Shown: in pieces, positions 35,844 to 37,845 of the stretch
Layout: the number at the start of each line of letters is the position of its first letter
Position numbering within the stretch: position 1 is the first letter of the stretch
Origin: a virus
Length of the DNA: 37,845 nt
IMG/VR virus record: IMGVR_UViG_3300046005_000999
Coordinates: 1-37,845 of that record
Direction: 5' to 3' (one strand)
The notes under the pieces: generated by a model
Database searches by the model: none
Seen by the model: the letters and a program-made list of their open reading frames with translations, nothing else
What the model was told of the DNA's origin: nothing
Made by a program: the position numbers and the translations under genes

Positions 35844-37124
35844 ATGATAGAAGATTTTAAAAATAAAGTAATACAAGGAGATTGTTTAGAAGTAATGAAA
35901 ACAATGGAGGAAAACTCTGTTGATAGTATTGTGACTGACCCTCCGTATGAATTAGGTTTTATGGGTAAGAGTTGGGACTCTACTGGAATTGCAAACAATA
36001 AAGAAATGTGGGCAGAGGCATTACGAGTATTAAAACCAGGAGGACATTTACTTTCATTTGGTGGAACTAGAACTTATCACAGAATGGCTTGTGCTATTGA
36101 AGACGCTGGGTTTGAAGTTAGAGATATGGTTAGTTGGATATATGGTTCGGGATTTCCGAAGAGTTTGAATATAGGAAAGGCAGTAGATAAGTTGCAGGGG
36201 AATGAGAGTGAAGTTGTGGGAACTCAAATGCTCGGTGGTAATGCGGCACAAACTACCAAAGAAAAAGGCGGCACTTACGCAAGTAACACAAACGCTGTTG
36301 GTGTAAAAGCGATAGAGGTTAAACTTACCAAAGGCACATCTCCATACGAAGGCTGGGGAACTGCTCTAAAACCTGCCTGTGAGCCTTGTGTCCTTGCTCG
36401 TAAACCTTTAAGTGAAAAGACAGTGGCTCTCAATGTTCTTAAATGGGGAACGGGTGGAATAAATATAGATGGGAGTCGGGTGGGATATGCAAGTGAAAAA
36501 GATAAAACTGAAGGGCAATCAGCGAGAATAAGTCTGACAAAAGGTAATGAGTATACACTTCACAAATCTATGGAGGGTATGGATAGAAGTGATAGGTCAG
36601 AAATTACAGGTCGCTTTCCTGCCAACATACTCCACGATGGTTCAGATGAAGTATTAGAGGTGTTTCCGATATCAAGTACAACAGGCAAAAGAACACCACA
36701 AAGTCAGTCTAAAGATAAGAAACAAGGGGATAGCCAAGTGGGGTGGCATGTTTCAAGAAGTGAAAGCGAATACTCTGACTCAGGTAGTGCTAGTAGATTT
36801 TTCTACTGTGCTAAAACTTCCAAGAGTGAAAGGAATAAAGGGTGTGAGGAGTTGGAGGAAGTGGTCGCTGGTGGAATGGCTGGAAGGGCTGATGGTAGTT
36901 TAGAGGGAAATATAGTAATGAATAGAAACAATCACCCCACAGTAAAACCCCAAGCACTAATGAAATATCTTATAACTCTTATCACTCCAAAAGGTGGAAC
37001 AGTATTAGACCCATTTGTAGGTTCAGGTTCTACATTAGTTGCCGCTAAAGAATTAGGATTTAATTACATAGGTATAGAAAAAGAGGTCGAATATATAAAA
37101 ATTATTAACGCAAGATTACAATGA
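35844..37124 (+). CDS. DNA methyltransferase (N6-adenine/N4-cytosine, beta class)
   Basis: In this 426-residue enzyme IVTDPPYELGFMGKSWD holds the catalytic DPPY (residues 32-35), preceded by VIQGDCLEVM. The SAM-binding motif VLDPFVGSGSTLVAA is near the C-terminus (about 387-401), ahead of GFNYIGIEKE. The order DPPY first, SAM site last is the beta class. The middle (residues 150-350) has the long phage-specific insert with GTALKPACEPCVLARKPL and RFPANILHDGS. It probably modifies phage DNA against host nucleases. Recognition sequence unknown. Confidence 0.9.
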   Translation: MIEDFKNKVIQGDCLEVMKTMEENSVDSIVTDPPYELGFMGKSWDSTGIANNKEMWAEALRVLKPGGHLLSFGGTRTYHRMACAIEDAGFEVRDMVSWIYGSGFPKSLNIGKAVDKLQGNESEVVGTQMLGGNAAQTTKEKGGTYASNTNAVGVKAIEVKLTKGTSPYEGWGTALKPACEPCVLARKPLSEKTVALNVLKWGTGGINIDGSRVGYASEKDKTEGQSARISLTKGNEYTLHKSMEGMDRSDRSEITGRFPANILHDGSDEVLEVFPISSTTGKRTPQSQSKDKKQGDSQVGWHVSRSESEYSDSGSASRFFYCAKTSKSERNKGCEELEEVVAGGMAGRADGSLEGNIVMNRNNHPTVKPQALMKYLITLITPKGGTVLDPFVGSGSTLVAAKELGFNYIGIEKEVEYIKIINARLQ

Positions 37125-37432
37125 AAAAAGAAACATTAGATAAAATAAAAAAAGGTAGAGAGGATTCACAACCAGTTAAATTATTCAAAGTCGCAGGTTG
37201 GGAAGTTTGGATGGATTCAAGGAATTATATTACTAGAAAGAACGGTAAAGAATATTATTTCACGACACTTAAAAATGCGGTATTGGATTGTGCAAACGAA
37301 AATGGCAAGGATTATTTAAAGTCAAAGGAATGTAAGTCGGTCGAGGATTCAGCACATTTATTAGAGCTTAATTACGATTTCTTCATAGACCAGCTAAATA
37401 AGGCATTAAAAGGGTTGAAGTTGCCTATTTAA
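37121..37432 (+). CDS. Hypothetical protein, 103 residues
   Basis: Coupled to the methyltransferase by an ATGA overlap. Its centre, GWEVWMDSRNYITRKNGKEYYFTTLKNAVLD, is mixed beta/helix and basic. The sequence has no catalytic motif and no membrane segment. It could be a small helper for DNA modification or a phage regulatory protein; nothing proves either. Confidence 0.62.
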   Translation: MKKETLDKIKKGREDSQPVKLFKVAGWEVWMDSRNYITRKNGKEYYFTTLKNAVLDCANENGKDYLKSKECKSVEDSAHLLELNYDFFIDQLNKALKGLKLPI

Positions 37433-37498
37433 AGCCTCCCTCCACTTCGTATATCAAGCAAGGTGCGTAGTTAATAGCAAATAGGTAACAAACAGCAT

Positions 37499-37612
37499 AT
37501 GGACAATAAAACTAAGTTGTTTTTGATACTTCTAGGGTGGTGTTGCGTGGTTGGGTTGGTGGTCTATATGGCGGTGTCGGTTATTATAAGTTTCGTTAAT
37601 TATTTAAAATAA
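37499..37612 (+). CDS. Small membrane protein, 37 residues
   Basis: ATG 37499 opens a 37-codon frame with a hydrophobic helix over residues 7-33 (LFLILLGWCCVVGLVVYMAV). One base separates its stop from the next start. No ribosome site. The 66 bases before it hold no clear promoter or gene. Confidence 0.55.
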   Translation: MDNKTKLFLILLGWCCVVGLVVYMAVSVIISFVNYLK

Positions 37613-37613
37613 A

Positions 37614-37772
37614 ATGTTAGAATTAGATATAAAAACAAGAGATGAGATAGTTAGATTTTTAAGAGCAGTAATAGTTCCAGCACAGACCGGGGCAAGCCTT
37701 AATCAAGTGGCAGACATTCTTGCTAACCTAAAGGGGAAAGAGGAGGAAAAGCCTAAAACAGAAAAGAAATGA
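37614..37772 (+). CDS. Small charged protein, 52 residues
   Basis: A helical frame with an Arg/Asp-rich N-terminus (LDIKTRDEIVRFLRAVIVP) and a Lys/Glu-rich tail (KGKEEEKPKTEKK). Its end is repeated at 1-56 through the terminal redundancy, and it overlaps the next gene by ATGA. No family was recognised. Confidence 0.6.
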   Translation: MLELDIKTRDEIVRFLRAVIVPAQTGASLNQVADILANLKGKEEEKPKTEKK

Positions 37773-37842
37773 AATCCACACGAATAGCTTTAATCGAACT
37801 TCTAGAAGAAATCAAGAAATCTCACCCAGAACTAACCCATAA
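37717..37842. repeat. Terminal direct repeat, right copy
   Basis: Identical to 1-126. Genes 37614-37772 and 53-229 run across this join, so the sequence closes into a circle of 37,716 bp. The trailing TTT at 37843-37845 does not match. Confidence 0.95.
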
Positions 37843-37845
37843 TTT
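37769..37845 (+). CDS. 5' part of the gene at 53-229 (partial copy)
   Basis: The ATG and first codons repeat those at 53 and stop at the window end. The complete version of the gene is at 53-229. Confidence 0.7.
   Translation, partial: MKSTRIALIELLEEIKKSHPELTHN

Noticed and set aside
1-37845. CRISPR array or diversity-generating retroelement
   Set aside because: No regularly spaced repeats and no reverse transcriptase; the tandem repeats in the fibre are collagen codons.
1-37845. Recoded genetic code (TGA or TAG as sense)
   Set aside because: TGA, TAG and TAA all end well-supported genes, many by ATGA overlaps.
1-37845. Temperate lifestyle (integrase, attachment site, CI-type repressor)
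   Set aside because: No recombinase catalytic motif or HTH repressor seen; the ribbon-helix-helix protein alone is not evidence of lysogeny.

Overview
The window looks like one complete, circularly assembled genome of a small tailed bacteriophage. Its first 126 bases recur at 37717-37842, so the unique circle is 37,716 bp. It is AT-rich and uses the standard bacterial code (TAA, TAG and TGA all end genes, often in ATGA or TAATG overlaps). There is a portal, an adaptor and a nozzle-like protein, but no tape measure, tail tube or sheath. With a tail fibre and a large ejection-type protein, this points to a short-tailed (podovirus-like) particle. I found no integrase, CI-like repressor, DNA polymerase or helicase, so a virulent phage relying on the host replisome is the simplest reading. 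The host cannot be fixed from sequence. Sigma70-like promoters, almost no Shine-Dalgarno sites and LamG/collagen-type surface proteins suggest an uncultured low-GC bacterium.

Layout. (1) 1-1408, plus strand, continuing from 35056-37772 across the join: metallophosphoesterase, DNA methyltransferase, several tiny proteins, a dATP/dGTP diphosphohydrolase-like protein, a HAD phosphatase and an HNH nuclease. (2) 27771 down to 1367, minus strand: a winged-helix replication protein, terminase subunits, portal, scaffold and capsid. A 6.1 kb glycan-modification cassette follows (RmlB-like dehydratase, HNH homing endonuclease, four glycosyltransferases, SET protein, HExxH protein, cytidylyltransferase). 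Then come adaptor, tail and receptor-binding proteins, a coiled-coil protein, a 783-residue protein ending in an ADP-ribosyltransferase-like domain, a 1222-residue collagen-bearing fibre, an XhlA-like membrane protein and an M23 peptidase. (3) 28118-33575, plus strand: early genes with a PD-(D/E)XK nuclease, an ERF annealing protein, a probable ssDNA-binding protein and a ribbon-helix-helix protein, interrupted by about 330 bp of GC-rich, hairpin-dense DNA that looks like a structured RNA. (4) 33705-34802, minus strand: a lytic transglycosylase, a holin candidate and an HNH protein.

Regulation is unusually readable. More than ten promoters share TTGAxx-N16/17-(TG)TATAAT, and in most the start codon sits at or within a few bases of the predicted transcription start, giving leaderless mRNAs. 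At three operon borders (15062-15090, 21221-21263, 35801-35839) a hairpin terminator overlaps the promoter of the next operon. The 346 bp divergent region 27772-28117 holds a DnaA box, a palindrome repeated at 34971, an intrinsic terminator with a possible anti-terminator, and outward promoters; it is the best origin/control-region candidate.

The items most worth following are the structured RNA at 32146-32474, the ADP-ribosyltransferase on the ejection-type protein, the glycan/SET/peptidase cassette inside the head genes, and the terminator-promoter hybrids with leaderless starts.
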